Under the pieces are notes generated by a model. The model saw only the letters and a program-made list of their open reading frames with translations, ran no database searches and was not told where the DNA came from. The translations under genes and the position numbers were made by a program. This document shows, piece by piece, positions 16,620 through 25,066 of a stretch of DNA of 64,000 nt. This DNA comes from Rubellimicrobium arenae (lineage in GTDB: Bacteria > Pseudomonadota > Alphaproteobacteria > Rhodobacterales > Rhodobacteraceae). Each line of letters starts with the position of its first letter. Position 1 is the stretch's first letter. The stretch covers positions 62,001-126,000 of the forward strand of contig NZ_JAFMST010000001.1 of the NCBI RefSeq assembly GCF_017916275.1, in the 5' to 3' direction.

Positions 16620-18094
16620 TTGATGTACCATCCCCAAGGCTCGTCGCTGACGAGGCGGGTGATCTGCTTGGTTTCCAAGTAGTTGTCCAAGCCCCAGCGC
16701 CCGAGCTCGCGCCCGATGCCGGACTGCTTGTAGCCGCCCCAGGGCGCCTCGGTGAAGGTGGGCTGGGAGCAGTTGATCCAGACGATGCCCGCCCGGAACG
16801 CCGCCGCGACCCGTTCGGCCCGCACGTCGTCCCCGCTCATCACCGCGGCAGCCAGGCCGAAGCGGCTGTCGTTGGCGAGGCGGATCGCCTCCTCCTCGGT
16901 GTCGAAGGGGCGGAGGCAGACCACGGGGCCGAAGATCTCCTCGCGCCAGGCGTCGCTGTCGAGGGGGGCATCGGTCAGCACCGTGGGCGCCACGAAGTAG
17001 CCGTGGTTGAACCCCTGCGCCTTGCCCCCGGTGGCGAGCTTGGCCCCCTGTTCCACGGCCCGGTCGATGTGGCTCAGCACGTTGTCGTACTGCACCTTGT
17101 TCACCAGCGGCCCGAGGAGAGTACCCGGCTGGAGGCCGTCGCCGATGCGGATCTTCTCGGCCTCCTCCACCAGCCGCCCGAGCAGGCGGTCGTAGAGCGA
17201 GCGTTCGACCAGCACGCGCGAGGTGGCCGAGCAGACCTGCCCCTGGTTCCAGAAGATGCCGAACATGATCCACTCGACGGCGCGGTCGAGGTCGCTGTCC
17301 CCGAAGACCACGAAGGGCGACTTGCCCCCAAGCTCCAGGCTGATGCGCTTGATGTCGCGGGCGGCCGAGGCCATGATCCGCGACCCCACGGGGCCCGAGC
17401 CGGTGAAGGCGACCTTGTCCACCTGCGGGTGATCGACCAGCGCCTGCCCCACGACCGATCCCTTGCCCGACAGGATGTTGAGGACGCCCGGCGGCAGCCC
17501 GGCCTCCTCGGCAATGGCGCCGAGTTCAAGTGCCGTGAGCGAGGTAGCCTCAGCGGGCTTCAGGACCATGGTGCAGCCGGCGGCCAGCGCGGGCGCGACC
17601 TTCCACGAGGCCATCAGCAGCGGATAGTTCCAGGGCACGATGGCGGCGGCGACGCCCACGGGCTCCCGCACCGCCTTGGATGTGAAGCGGCCGTCGGCCA
17701 GCGGAATCGGCTCGACTTCGCCGTCCAACTCTTCGGCCAGACCGGCGTAGAAGTCGAAGCATCCCGCGGCGTCTGCGAGGTCCCACTCGGCCTCGGGCAG
17801 CGGCTTGCCGTTGTCCATGACCTCGAGGCGAGCCAGCTCGGGCAGGCGGGCGCGGATGCCCTCGGCCATGGCGCGAAGAATCTTGGCCCGCTCGGCCCCG
17901 GTCATGCGCGGCCAAGGGCCTTCGTCGAAGGCGCGGCGGGCGGCGCGGACCGCGGCCTCGGCGTCGGCCTCGGTGGCGGCGGGGATGTGGTGGAAGACCT
18001 CTTCGGTCGCCGGGTTCACGACGGGCAGGGTCTCGCCCTGCGCAGGCGCCGTCCAGCGGCCGTCGATGTAGAGTTCGCTTCTCATGAGGGGCAT
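16616..18094 (-). CDS. NAD-dependent aldehyde dehydrogenase (betaine/amino-aldehyde dehydrogenase-like)
   Basis: This 492-residue aldehyde dehydrogenase oxidises an aldehyde to the acid. It has the cofactor segment IVPWNYPLLMASWKVAPALA, FTGSGPVGSRI, the general base Glu in LELGGKSPFVVF and the nucleophile Cys in FWNQGQVCSATSRVLV. The C-S-A-T-S-R context is typical of betaine and amino-aldehyde dehydrogenases rather than of usual alpha-ketoglutarate semialdehyde dehydrogenases. In this operon it may still oxidise the semialdehyde formed by the DapA-family enzyme. The ATG at 18094 has GAGCGGG directly upstream; a second ATG three codons later (18085) is a possible alternative. The stop overlaps the next start by 4 bases. 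Confidence 0.85.
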   Translation of the reverse strand: MPLMRSELYIDGRWTAPAQGETLPVVNPATEEVFHHIPAATEADAEAAVRAARRAFDEGPWPRMTGAERAKILRAMAEGIRARLPELARLEVMDNGKPLPEAEWDLADAAGCFDFYAGLAEELDGEVEPIPLADGRFTSKAVREPVGVAAAIVPWNYPLLMASWKVAPALAAGCTMVLKPAEATSLTALELGAIAEEAGLPPGVLNILSGKGSVVGQALVDHPQVDKVAFTGSGPVGSRIMASAARDIKRISLELGGKSPFVVFGDSDLDRAVEWIMFGIFWNQGQVCSATSRVLVERSLYDRLLGRLVEEAEKIRIGDGLQPGTLLGPLVNKVQYDNVLSHIDRAVEQGAKLATGGKAQGFNHGYFVAPTVLTDAPLDSDAWREEIFGPVVCLRPFDTEEEAIRLANDSRFGLAAAVMSGDDVRAERVAAAFRAGIVWINCSQPTFTEAPWGGYKQSGIGRELGRWGLDNYLETKQITRLVSDEPWGWYIK

Positions 18095-18099
18095 CCCGC

Positions 18100-19332
18100 T
18101 CAGAACCGGTTGACCCGGTAGGGGTGGAGGTCGATGGGCGGGCGCGCCCCGGTGACGAGGTCGCCGATCAGCCGCCCGGTGGTCGCGGCATAGGTCACGC
18201 CCAGGTGCCCGTGCCCAGTGGCGTAGAAGACGCCCGGCGTCCTGGCCGACCGGCTGAGGATCGGCACCGTGTCGGGCAGGGCGGGGCGGTGGCCCATCCA
18301 TTCGGTCGCCTGCTCCACGCGCAGGTTGGGCAGCGCCTCGCGCGCGCGGCGGACCGTGACCTTGGAGCGGCGGTAGTCCGGCGCGGCGTGCAGGCCCGCC
18401 ATCTCCACCGTGCCGCCGACGCGGATGCCGCCCGCCGTGGGCGTGACCATGAAGGCGCGTGCCGGCCAGATGATCGAATGGCGCAGCGACAGGCCCGGGT
18501 CCATGATCTGCGTGTGGTAGCCCCGCTCGGTCTCCAGCGGGATCGGCTCGCCCAGCAGCGCGGCGAGGATGCCGGTCCAGGCTCCGGCGCAGAGCACGAT
18601 CTCGGAGGCCGGGATCACCTGCCCGTCCTTGAGACGCACCCCGGTGATGCGGTCGGACCGGTCGAAGCCGATGACGTCCCCGCGCTCGATCCGGCCGCCC
18701 AAGGCCTGGAACCGTTCGGCCAGCAGGGTCACGTAGCGGTGCGGCGACTTGAGCGAGCGGTTGTCCGGGAACAGCACCGCCTTGCCGATCCTGGTGGTGA
18801 TCTCGGGCTCCAGGTCGCGGATCGCGTTGTGGCCCAGCACCTCGTAGCCGAAGCCGAAGCGGTCGAGGATCTCGATATGGTCGCGGTCGGCCTTGAACTC
18901 GGCCTCGTCGGTGTAAAGCGACAGGCAGCCGGTCTCGGTCAGCTGGTCGCCCGCCCCGATCTCGCTGAGGAGCGCCTGGGTGTCGCCCAGCGCCAGCTTG
19001 CAAAGGGCCGCGCCCTGTTCCTCGAGCGCCCGCAGGGTCCTGGGGCGGCTCGCCGCGATGAAGCGGAGGAACCAGGGCACGAGCCGGGGCATGTAGCCCG
19101 GCCGGACGCGCACCGGCCCCTCGGGGTCCAGCATCCAGCCGGGGATCTGCTTCCAGACCGAGGGCCGCGACGCCGGCATGAACTCCGTCACCGCGATGGA
19201 GGCCATGTTGCCGAAGGAGGCGCCCATGCCGGGCTCCCCCTTGTCGACCAGCGTCACCTCACGGCCCCGTTTCCGGAGCTCGTGGGCGATGCTCACGCCG
19301 ATGATGCCGGCGCCGACGACGACGGTGCTCAT
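18100..19332 (-). CDS. FAD-dependent D-amino acid dehydrogenase-like oxidoreductase (DadA family, hydroxyproline oxidase candidate)
   Basis: This 410-residue flavoprotein begins with the FAD-binding VVVGAGIIGVSIAHEL and has a second dinucleotide element near LVDKGEPGMGASFGNMAS. Downstream features typical of DadA-like enzymes are IPLETERGYHTQ, GGIRVGGTVEMAG, EWMGHRPALPDTVPIL and the closing GHGHLGVTYAATTGR. It would oxidise a D-imino or D-amino acid such as cis-4-hydroxy-D-proline, passing electrons to a quinone. It sits between the DapA-family and aldehyde dehydrogenase genes, the order expected for the epimerase route. A clear paralog is encoded at 35413-36648 in module C. Confidence 0.82.
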   Translation of the reverse strand: MSTVVVGAGIIGVSIAHELRKRGREVTLVDKGEPGMGASFGNMASIAVTEFMPASRPSVWKQIPGWMLDPEGPVRVRPGYMPRLVPWFLRFIAASRPRTLRALEEQGAALCKLALGDTQALLSEIGAGDQLTETGCLSLYTDEAEFKADRDHIEILDRFGFGYEVLGHNAIRDLEPEITTRIGKAVLFPDNRSLKSPHRYVTLLAERFQALGGRIERGDVIGFDRSDRITGVRLKDGQVIPASEIVLCAGAWTGILAALLGEPIPLETERGYHTQIMDPGLSLRHSIIWPARAFMVTPTAGGIRVGGTVEMAGLHAAPDYRRSKVTVRRAREALPNLRVEQATEWMGHRPALPDTVPILSRSARTPGVFYATGHGHLGVTYAATTGRLIGDLVTGARPPIDLHPYRVNRF

Positions 19333-19333
19333 G

Positions 19334-20239
19334 TCAGGCCGGGACCGCCTCGCGGACCGCCGGAGCGGCGAGGAGCGGCTCCATCGCGGCGCGGAACTCG
19401 GCCTTCTCCTCGTCCGTGAGGGGGCCGAGCGGGGCGCGGCATTCACCGACGGGCAGGCCCTGCAGCTCGCAGCCGTACTTGATCTTCTGCACGAACTTGC
19501 CGGATTCGAGGATGTTCATCGCCCGGAACAGCGTCTTCATCAGGACCTTGGCCGCGCCGAGGTCGCCCGCCCGGTAGAGCCGGTCGAGGTCGCAGCAGGC
19601 CTGGGCCATGCAGTTCGACGGCCCGCAGATCCAGCTGTCGGCGCCCCAGAACATGAAGTCGAGCGCGATGTCGTCCGAGCCCGAGACGAGCTGGAGACGG
19701 CCTTCGTAGCGGCTCGCGATGTCGATGGCCCGCTGCAGGCTGCCCGAGCTTTCCTTGATGCCCAGGACGCGCGGGTTGTCGGCGAAGTGGTCCATCAGCT
19801 CGAAGCTGATGTCCGAGCCGTCCTTGGCCGGATAGCTGTAAAGCACGATGTTGACGTCCACCGCATCCAGCACCGTCTCGTAGTGGCGGATCAGTTCGGC
19901 CTGCGTCGGGCGCGTGTAGAACGGCGGCGCGAGGAGGACGGTGTCGTAGCCGATCTCCTTGGCCATCGCGGTCTGTTCCAGCACCTCGCGCGTGGCGGGC
20001 GCGTTGGTGCCGGCGATCAGGATCTCGTTCGGGAGGGAGAAGTCCTTGACGAACTGGAGGACCTGACGACGCTCCTCAGTCGATTGCGAGAAGTACTCGC
20101 CGGTCGAGCCGTTAGGCACCCAGCCGCTGACGCCCGCGGCGCGCATGTGCTCCAGCAGCCGCTCGAAGGCCTTGAAGTCGATCTTGCCGTCAGTCCCGAA
20201 CGGCGTGACGAGAGCGGGGAGGACGCCCTTGAGCTTCAT
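19334..20239 (-). CDS. DapA-family lyase/deaminase (candidate hydroxy-pyrroline-carboxylate deaminase or keto-acid aldolase)
   Basis: This 301-residue class I aldolase-fold enzyme has the pyruvate-binding loop NGSTGEYFS (about residues 43-51), the proton-shuttling Tyr134 in VLYSYPAKDG and the Schiff-base Lys162 in VLGIKESSG. All catalytic residues are intact. In hydroxyproline operons the homolog removes ammonia from delta1-pyrroline-4-hydroxy-2-carboxylate to give alpha-ketoglutarate semialdehyde. This copy keeps the ordinary G-S-T-G-E loop, unlike the module C paralog (34442-35401), which has G-S-M-G-D-W, so the two probably differ in substrate. It follows the ABC permease gene by 28 bases and precedes the flavoenzyme by one base. 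Confidence 0.82.
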   Translation of the reverse strand: MKLKGVLPALVTPFGTDGKIDFKAFERLLEHMRAAGVSGWVPNGSTGEYFSQSTEERRQVLQFVKDFSLPNEILIAGTNAPATREVLEQTAMAKEIGYDTVLLAPPFYTRPTQAELIRHYETVLDAVDVNIVLYSYPAKDGSDISFELMDHFADNPRVLGIKESSGSLQRAIDIASRYEGRLQLVSGSDDIALDFMFWGADSWICGPSNCMAQACCDLDRLYRAGDLGAAKVLMKTLFRAMNILESGKFVQKIKYGCELQGLPVGECRAPLGPLTDEEKAEFRAAMEPLLAAPAVREAVPA

Positions 20240-20267
20240 GGTATGTTGTCCTTGTCTTGGGCCGCAG

Positions 20268-20933
20268 TCAGGCGGCCAGCTTGCGGAGGATACGGCCTTC
20301 CAGGACCGACACGGCGCGTGTCAGCGGGAAGGCGACGGCGAAGTAGATGAGCGCCACGGCGGTCAGCATCTCGACGGGCCGGGCGGTGTTGTTGGAGATG
20401 TTCTGCCCGACGAACATCAGGTCGGCCATGCCCACCGCCGACACGAGCGAGCTTTCCTTGAACAGGCTGATCGTGTTCGACAGCAGCGTGGGCATGGCGC
20501 GCAGCAGCGCCTGCGGCAGCACGACCGAGGTGACCTGCACCCGCGCGGGCAGGCCCAGCGCGACGCAGGCGTCGATCTGCTCGCGGCTGACGGTCCCGAG
20601 CGAGGAGCGGAACGTCTCGGAGGTGATGGCGGCGGTGTAGAGGGTCAGCGCAATCACGCCGGACACGAAGCTCGACAACTCCACGCCCAGGATGATGGGC
20701 AGGCAGAAGAAGATCCAGAAGAGCTGGATCAGGACCGGCGTGCCGCGGAAGAACTCTACGTAGACCGTGGAGGCGCCGCGCAGCAGGCGGTTTTTCGACC
20801 GGCGGGCGAGGGCCAAGAGGAAGCCCAGGGCGCCCCCGGTGATGATGCAGATCAGCGTGAGGCGGATGGTCAGCCACAAGCCGTAGGCCAAAGCGTCGGC
20901 AAAGCGCAGGACGATGCTGAAGTCGAGTTCCAT
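20268..20933 (-). CDS. Polar amino acid ABC importer permease (HisM/GlnP family)
   Basis: This 221-residue inner-membrane protein has about five hydrophobic helices. The family start ALAYGLWLTIRLTLICI and the YVEFFRGTPVLIQLFWIFF segment are clear. The cytoplasmic coupling loop that contacts the ATPase reads EQIDACVALGLPARVQVTSVVLPQALLRAMP, the E-A-A-x3-G region of amino acid permeases. It pairs with the permease encoded directly upstream (20947-21615) to form a heterodimeric channel. The spacing to neighbours is 13 and 28 bases, so it belongs to the same transcript. The substrate is presumed to be a hydroxyproline-type imino acid from gene context. Confidence 0.9.
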   Translation of the reverse strand: MELDFSIVLRFADALAYGLWLTIRLTLICIITGGALGFLLALARRSKNRLLRGASTVYVEFFRGTPVLIQLFWIFFCLPIILGVELSSFVSGVIALTLYTAAITSETFRSSLGTVSREQIDACVALGLPARVQVTSVVLPQALLRAMPTLLSNTISLFKESSLVSAVGMADLMFVGQNISNNTARPVEMLTAVALIYFAVAFPLTRAVSVLEGRILRKLAA

Positions 20934-20946
20934 GGGGCGTCCTCCT

Positions 20947-21615
20947 TCAAGCCATCGCCACGGACCGGCGCCGTTCCAGCCAGCCCACGAGTTGGCTGAT
21001 CGGGAAGGACACCGCGAAATAGACGAGCGCCACGATGGTGAAGGTCTCGATGGGCCGGTAGGTCTTGGTGGCGAGGCTCTTGGCCTCGTACATCAGGTCC
21101 GGGACCGCGACGATGGCGACCAGCGCGCTTTGCTGGAAGATGACGATGCCGTTGGTCAGCAGCACCGGAATGGCCAGCCGGAACGCCGTGGGCAGGATGA
21201 TGTGCAGCGTGCTTTGCAGCGGCGACAGGCCCAGGGCCACGGCGGCGTCGCGGTGCTCGCGCGGGACGGACTGGATCGCGGCGCGGTAGGCCTCGCCGTT
21301 GAAGGCGGCCAGGTTCAGGCCGAGGGCCACGATCCCCATCGTCATCGAGCCCAGGTAGATGTTGAACAGCATGGGCACGCAGTAGAAGAACCACACGATC
21401 TGCACGATGGCGGGGGTGCAGCGGAAGAACTCCACGAAGGCGGTGGCGGGCACGCGGATCAGGGCCACGCGGCTCATCACGAGGAGGGCGATCACGAAGC
21501 CCAGCACGAGACCGATGACGTTCGCGGCCAGGGTCAGCTGGATCGTGACCCAGAGCCCTTCGAGCAGCGGCCCGAAGTTCCGGGTGACCGCGCCGAGGTC
21601 GAGGGAGTAGTCCAT
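20947..21615 (-). CDS. Polar amino acid ABC importer permease (HisQ/GlnP family)
   Basis: This 222-residue membrane protein is the second channel subunit. It contains LLEGLWVTIQLTLAANVIG, FVEFFRCTPAIVQIVWFFY, the coupling loop REHRDAAVALGLSPLQSTLHI and the C-terminal FTIVALVYFAVSFPISQL. The ATG at 21615 was taken because the reading frame upstream is low complexity and overlaps the ATPase gene, whose stop is 11 bases away. It is about 35 percent like its partner by eye, as expected for a heterodimer rather than a duplicated single permease. Nothing is missing. Confidence 0.9.
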   Translation of the reverse strand: MDYSLDLGAVTRNFGPLLEGLWVTIQLTLAANVIGLVLGFVIALLVMSRVALIRVPATAFVEFFRCTPAIVQIVWFFYCVPMLFNIYLGSMTMGIVALGLNLAAFNGEAYRAAIQSVPREHRDAAVALGLSPLQSTLHIILPTAFRLAIPVLLTNGIVIFQQSALVAIVAVPDLMYEAKSLATKTYRPIETFTIVALVYFAVSFPISQLVGWLERRRSVAMA

Positions 21616-21626
21616 CGCCCGCCCCC

Positions 21627-22403
<777 letters not shown>

Positions 22404-22429
22404 GGCGTCTCCCTCGCGCTGGGGCGGAG

Positions 22430-22452
22430 GGGGCTGCCGCGAAGGCAGCCCC
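22430..22452 (-). other. Intercistronic hairpin after the module A binding-protein gene
   Basis: On the minus strand GGGGCTGCC and GGCAGCCCC (plus-strand 22430-22438 and 22444-22452) form a perfect 9-bp stem with the loop TTCGC. It begins 7 bases past the binding-protein stop and lacks a following T run, as with the hairpins of the other two importers in this window. It is likely to protect the binding-protein mRNA or cause partial termination. Confidence 0.7.
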
Positions 22453-22459
22453 GCTGGGG

Positions 22460-23278
22460 TCAGTTGCTGGCGGCCAGGACCTGGTCCACGGCGTTGTGGA
22501 TCAGCTGGTCGACGTGTCCAGTCGCGACCTTCTCCTCGAGGAAGATGTTCACGACGCTGACATCCTGGGCCGAGAGCGTCGCGGGCAGGCCAAAGGCCAC
22601 GCCCTGCTTGGCCAGCGCCGGGGTCGGGTTGAACGCCACCGCCCAGTCGGGGTTCGACTGCGTGAAGAGCTGGTTGGTGTCCGAGGCGTCCACGAGGATG
22701 TCGGCGCGCTTGGAGACGACCGCGAGGCGCGTCTCGTCGTTCGAGGGCAGGCGCAGGATCGTCGCATTCTTGATCGCGGCGGAGATCGCGGTGTCCTGTG
22801 CGGTGCCGGACATCACGGCAAGAGTCACGCCTTCCTGGTCGATGTCGGCCACGGTCTGCGGGTTCGCCGGGATCTTGGCGTTGTTCTTGTCGTAAGCGAG
22901 CGAGATCTGGTATTCCATCGCCGGGATGGAGAAGTTCACGGCCATCGCGCGCACCGGCGTGCGGTTCAGGGCCAGCGACATGTCCCAGCGGCCGGCTTGC
23001 AGGCCCGCGACGATGTTGTCCCAGGTGGTATCCACGAACTCGGGCTCGACCTCAAGCACGTCGGCGAACTCACGGCAAAGGTCGGCGAAGAAGCCGGAGT
23101 ATTGGCCCGTCGCCGGGTCGCGCATCACGTAGGGCGGGGCCACCGCGGCGCCGCAGCGCAGGACACCATTCGCTTGGACCTGCTGCCAATAGCCGGTCGC
23201 GTCCTGTGCGGAGGCGAGCTGGGCGGCCCCGGCCAAGACGACGGCGGTGGCCGTGGTGGTCATCCATTTCGAAAACAT
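22460..23278 (-). CDS. Periplasmic amino acid-binding protein of an ABC importer (SBP_bac_3)
   Basis: This 272-residue exported protein starts with a signal peptide (MFSKWMTTTATAVVLAGAAQ, cleavage near ASA-QD). The mature part has the cluster 3 pattern: NGVLRCGAAVAPPYVMRDPA, YSGFFADLCREFADVLEVE, TTWDNIVAGLQAGRWDMSLA, then the second lobe and a return segment KQGVAFGLPATL. These correspond to lysine-arginine-ornithine binding protein landmarks for alpha-amino and carboxylate recognition. The ATG at 23278 has AGGAG upstream; longer readings cross into the operator region. It heads the minus-strand operon of module A, opposite the GntR gene, and its promoter must overlap the TGTCGACA repeats. 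Confidence 0.9.
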   Translation of the reverse strand: MFSKWMTTTATAVVLAGAAQLASAQDATGYWQQVQANGVLRCGAAVAPPYVMRDPATGQYSGFFADLCREFADVLEVEPEFVDTTWDNIVAGLQAGRWDMSLALNRTPVRAMAVNFSIPAMEYQISLAYDKNNAKIPANPQTVADIDQEGVTLAVMSGTAQDTAISAAIKNATILRLPSNDETRLAVVSKRADILVDASDTNQLFTQSNPDWAVAFNPTPALAKQGVAFGLPATLSAQDVSVVNIFLEEKVATGHVDQLIHNAVDQVLAASN

Positions 23279-23352
23279 GAGCTTCTCCTGTTGGGGCGAG
23301 CGTTGCGCCGGATCCGCCGGGCTATGCCGGTCTTCATCTTGTGTCAGCACTG

Positions 23353-23420
23353 TGTCGACAGGACTGGAAGATGTCGACAGGCTGGCGACACGTCAAGACA
23401 TTTCGTGCAATGTGTCGACA
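23353..23420. promoter_or_regulatory. Three TGTCGACA palindromes, candidate GntR operators
   Basis: The perfect 8-bp palindrome TGTCGACA occurs at 23353-23360, 23372-23379 and 23413-23420, between the divergent binding-protein and GntR genes. Two copies are preceded by TG (TGTGTCGACA). The same core recurs upstream of the hypD-like gene (34367-34374). Spacing between centres is 19 and 41 bases, so the first two copies are on nearly the same helix face. Binding by the adjacent FadR-type regulator is inference from position and symmetry. Confidence 0.7.
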
Positions 23421-23449
23421 GCCCTCTCTGGACCCACTATCGTCCCGGC

Positions 23450-24193
23450 ATGGATCGGAGCGACATGATGCGGGACGAGATCGAGATCGAGGGCGAAGCC
23501 CGGCCCGCCAAGGGTGCCGGCTGGAAATGGGTTTACGACACCCTCCGCAACGACATCCTTTCGTTGGCGCTCCCTCCGGGAGACCTGCTGGACGAGACCT
23601 CTCTGGCCGAGCGGTTCGGCCTTTCCCGCTCGCCCGTCCGCGAAGCCCTGATCCGGCTCTCGAACGATGCGCTTGTCGTGACGCTTCCCAACCGCTCCAC
23701 CATCGTGGCGCCGATCGACGTGGTGAGCTTTCCCAAATACGTGGAGGCGCTGGACATCCTGCAGCGCATGAACACCAGGCTGGCCGCCGAGCTGCGGACG
23801 CCGGCTGATCTCAAGGCCATCGGAAAACGCCAGAAGGACTTCGAGGCGGCGGTCCGCAAGGGCAACCATCTGGCGATGTCAGAGGCCAACAAGCAGTTCC
23901 ACATGGCCATCGCCAGGGCAGGGCGGAACTCCTACCTCGCTTCGTTCTATGACCGGCTGCTGGACCAGGGCCGGCGCATCCTGCACCTGCACTTCGAGTA
24001 CCTGGAGCGCACCCATGACGGGTATCTCCTGACCGACGAGCACGACCAGATGATCGAGGCGATCCGGGATCAAGACGTGGAGCGCGCCGATGCCCTGGCC
24101 CATGCCCACACACGGCAATTCCGGGACAACTTCATCAACTTCATGACCGAGAACTATTCCAAGGGCGTGACGCTGACCCAGAACGCCCTGTGA
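23450..24193 (+). CDS. GntR-family transcriptional regulator (FadR/FCD subgroup)
   Basis: This 247-residue regulator has an N-terminal winged helix (VYDTLRNDILSLALPPGDLL, then SLAERFGLSRSPVREALIRL and a wing ending TLPNRSTIVAPI) and an all-helical C-terminal FCD domain with NKQFHMAIARAGRNSYL and a late His-rich helix DALAHAHTRQFRDN. The histidines suggest a metal-assisted ligand pocket, although the first ligand is Asn instead of the usual Asp. It lies opposite the module A importer, with three TGTCGACA palindromes between. A close paralog is at 33621. The ligand is probably the imported imino acid or an intermediate. ATGs at 23465 and 23468 are alternative starts. Confidence 0.9.
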   Translation: MDRSDMMRDEIEIEGEARPAKGAGWKWVYDTLRNDILSLALPPGDLLDETSLAERFGLSRSPVREALIRLSNDALVVTLPNRSTIVAPIDVVSFPKYVEALDILQRMNTRLAAELRTPADLKAIGKRQKDFEAAVRKGNHLAMSEANKQFHMAIARAGRNSYLASFYDRLLDQGRRILHLHFEYLERTHDGYLLTDEHDQMIEAIRDQDVERADALAHAHTRQFRDNFINFMTENYSKGVTLTQNAL

Positions 24194-24289
24194 CCGCAGG
24201 TCGGCGGGGGTTGTCCTGACACGGGACGCTCGATCAATGACGCCAGCAGCGCCGGTCGGATGCGAGGACGGGCGAGGAAAGGAGAAGAG

Positions 24290-24994
24290 ATGACAGCAGC
24301 GAAGGTGGCCCTGATCACGGCCGGGGGCAGCGGCATGGGGGCGGCGGTCGCGCGGCGGCTCGCATCGGACGGATATGCGGTCGGTGTGCTGTCGTCCTCG
24401 GGCAAGGGTGAGGCCCTTGCTCAGGAACTCGGAGGCTTCGGCGTCACCGGGTCGAACCAATCCAACGAGGACCTCAAAAGCCTCGTGGACGGCGCGATGG
24501 AGCGCTGGGGCCGCATCGATGCGCTCGTGAACAGCGCGGGCCATGGTCCCCGCGCACCTCTTCTGGAGATCACCGACGAGGACTGGCACAAGGGGATGGA
24601 CGTCTACTTCCTCAACGTCGTCCGCGCCGTACGGCTCGTGGCCCCCATCATGCAGGACCAAAAGGGCGGGGCCATCGTGAACATCTCGACCGCCTGGGCC
24701 TTCGAGCCCTCGGCGATGTTCCCGACCTCGGCCGTTGCCCGCGCGGGTCTCGCGGCCTACACCAAGCTTTTCGCCGACACCTTCGCCGCCGACAACGTCC
24801 GCATGAACAACGTCCTGCCCGGCTGGATCGACAGCCTTCCGCAAGTGGAGGAGCGGCGCGCCGGGGTGCCCATGGGCCGCTACGGCACCGCCGATGAGAT
24901 CGCTGCGACGGTTGCCTTCCTGCTCTCGGACGGCGCGGGCTACATCACGGGCCAAAACCTGAAGGTCGACGGTGGGCTGATGCGGAGCCTCTGA
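24290..24994 (+). CDS. SDR-fold protein lacking the canonical Tyr-x3-Lys motif
   Basis: This 234-residue protein has a good Rossmann start (ALITAGGSGMGAAVARRLA), VNSAGHGPR in place of NNAG and a Ser in VNISTAW. The catalytic Tyr-x3-Lys site, however, reads FPTSAVARAGLAAYTK, with no Tyr or Lys at the proper places. The C-terminal end (ITGQNLKVDGGLM) is normal. It may be an atypical oxidoreductase using another residue or a non-catalytic binding protein. The ATG at 24290 follows AGGAGAAG. It is 96 bases downstream of the GntR gene on the same strand and probably co-transcribed with it. Confidence 0.8.
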   Translation: MTAAKVALITAGGSGMGAAVARRLASDGYAVGVLSSSGKGEALAQELGGFGVTGSNQSNEDLKSLVDGAMERWGRIDALVNSAGHGPRAPLLEITDEDWHKGMDVYFLNVVRAVRLVAPIMQDQKGGAIVNISTAWAFEPSAMFPTSAVARAGLAAYTKLFADTFAADNVRMNNVLPGWIDSLPQVEERRAGVPMGRYGTADEIAATVAFLLSDGAGYITGQNLKVDGGLMRSL

Positions 24995-25066
24995 GCCACC
25001 CTCAGGTCACCGGACCGAAGAACCGGGGGCCATGGGACCGCCGGGTCCGTTCGGGCCGGGCACGGT

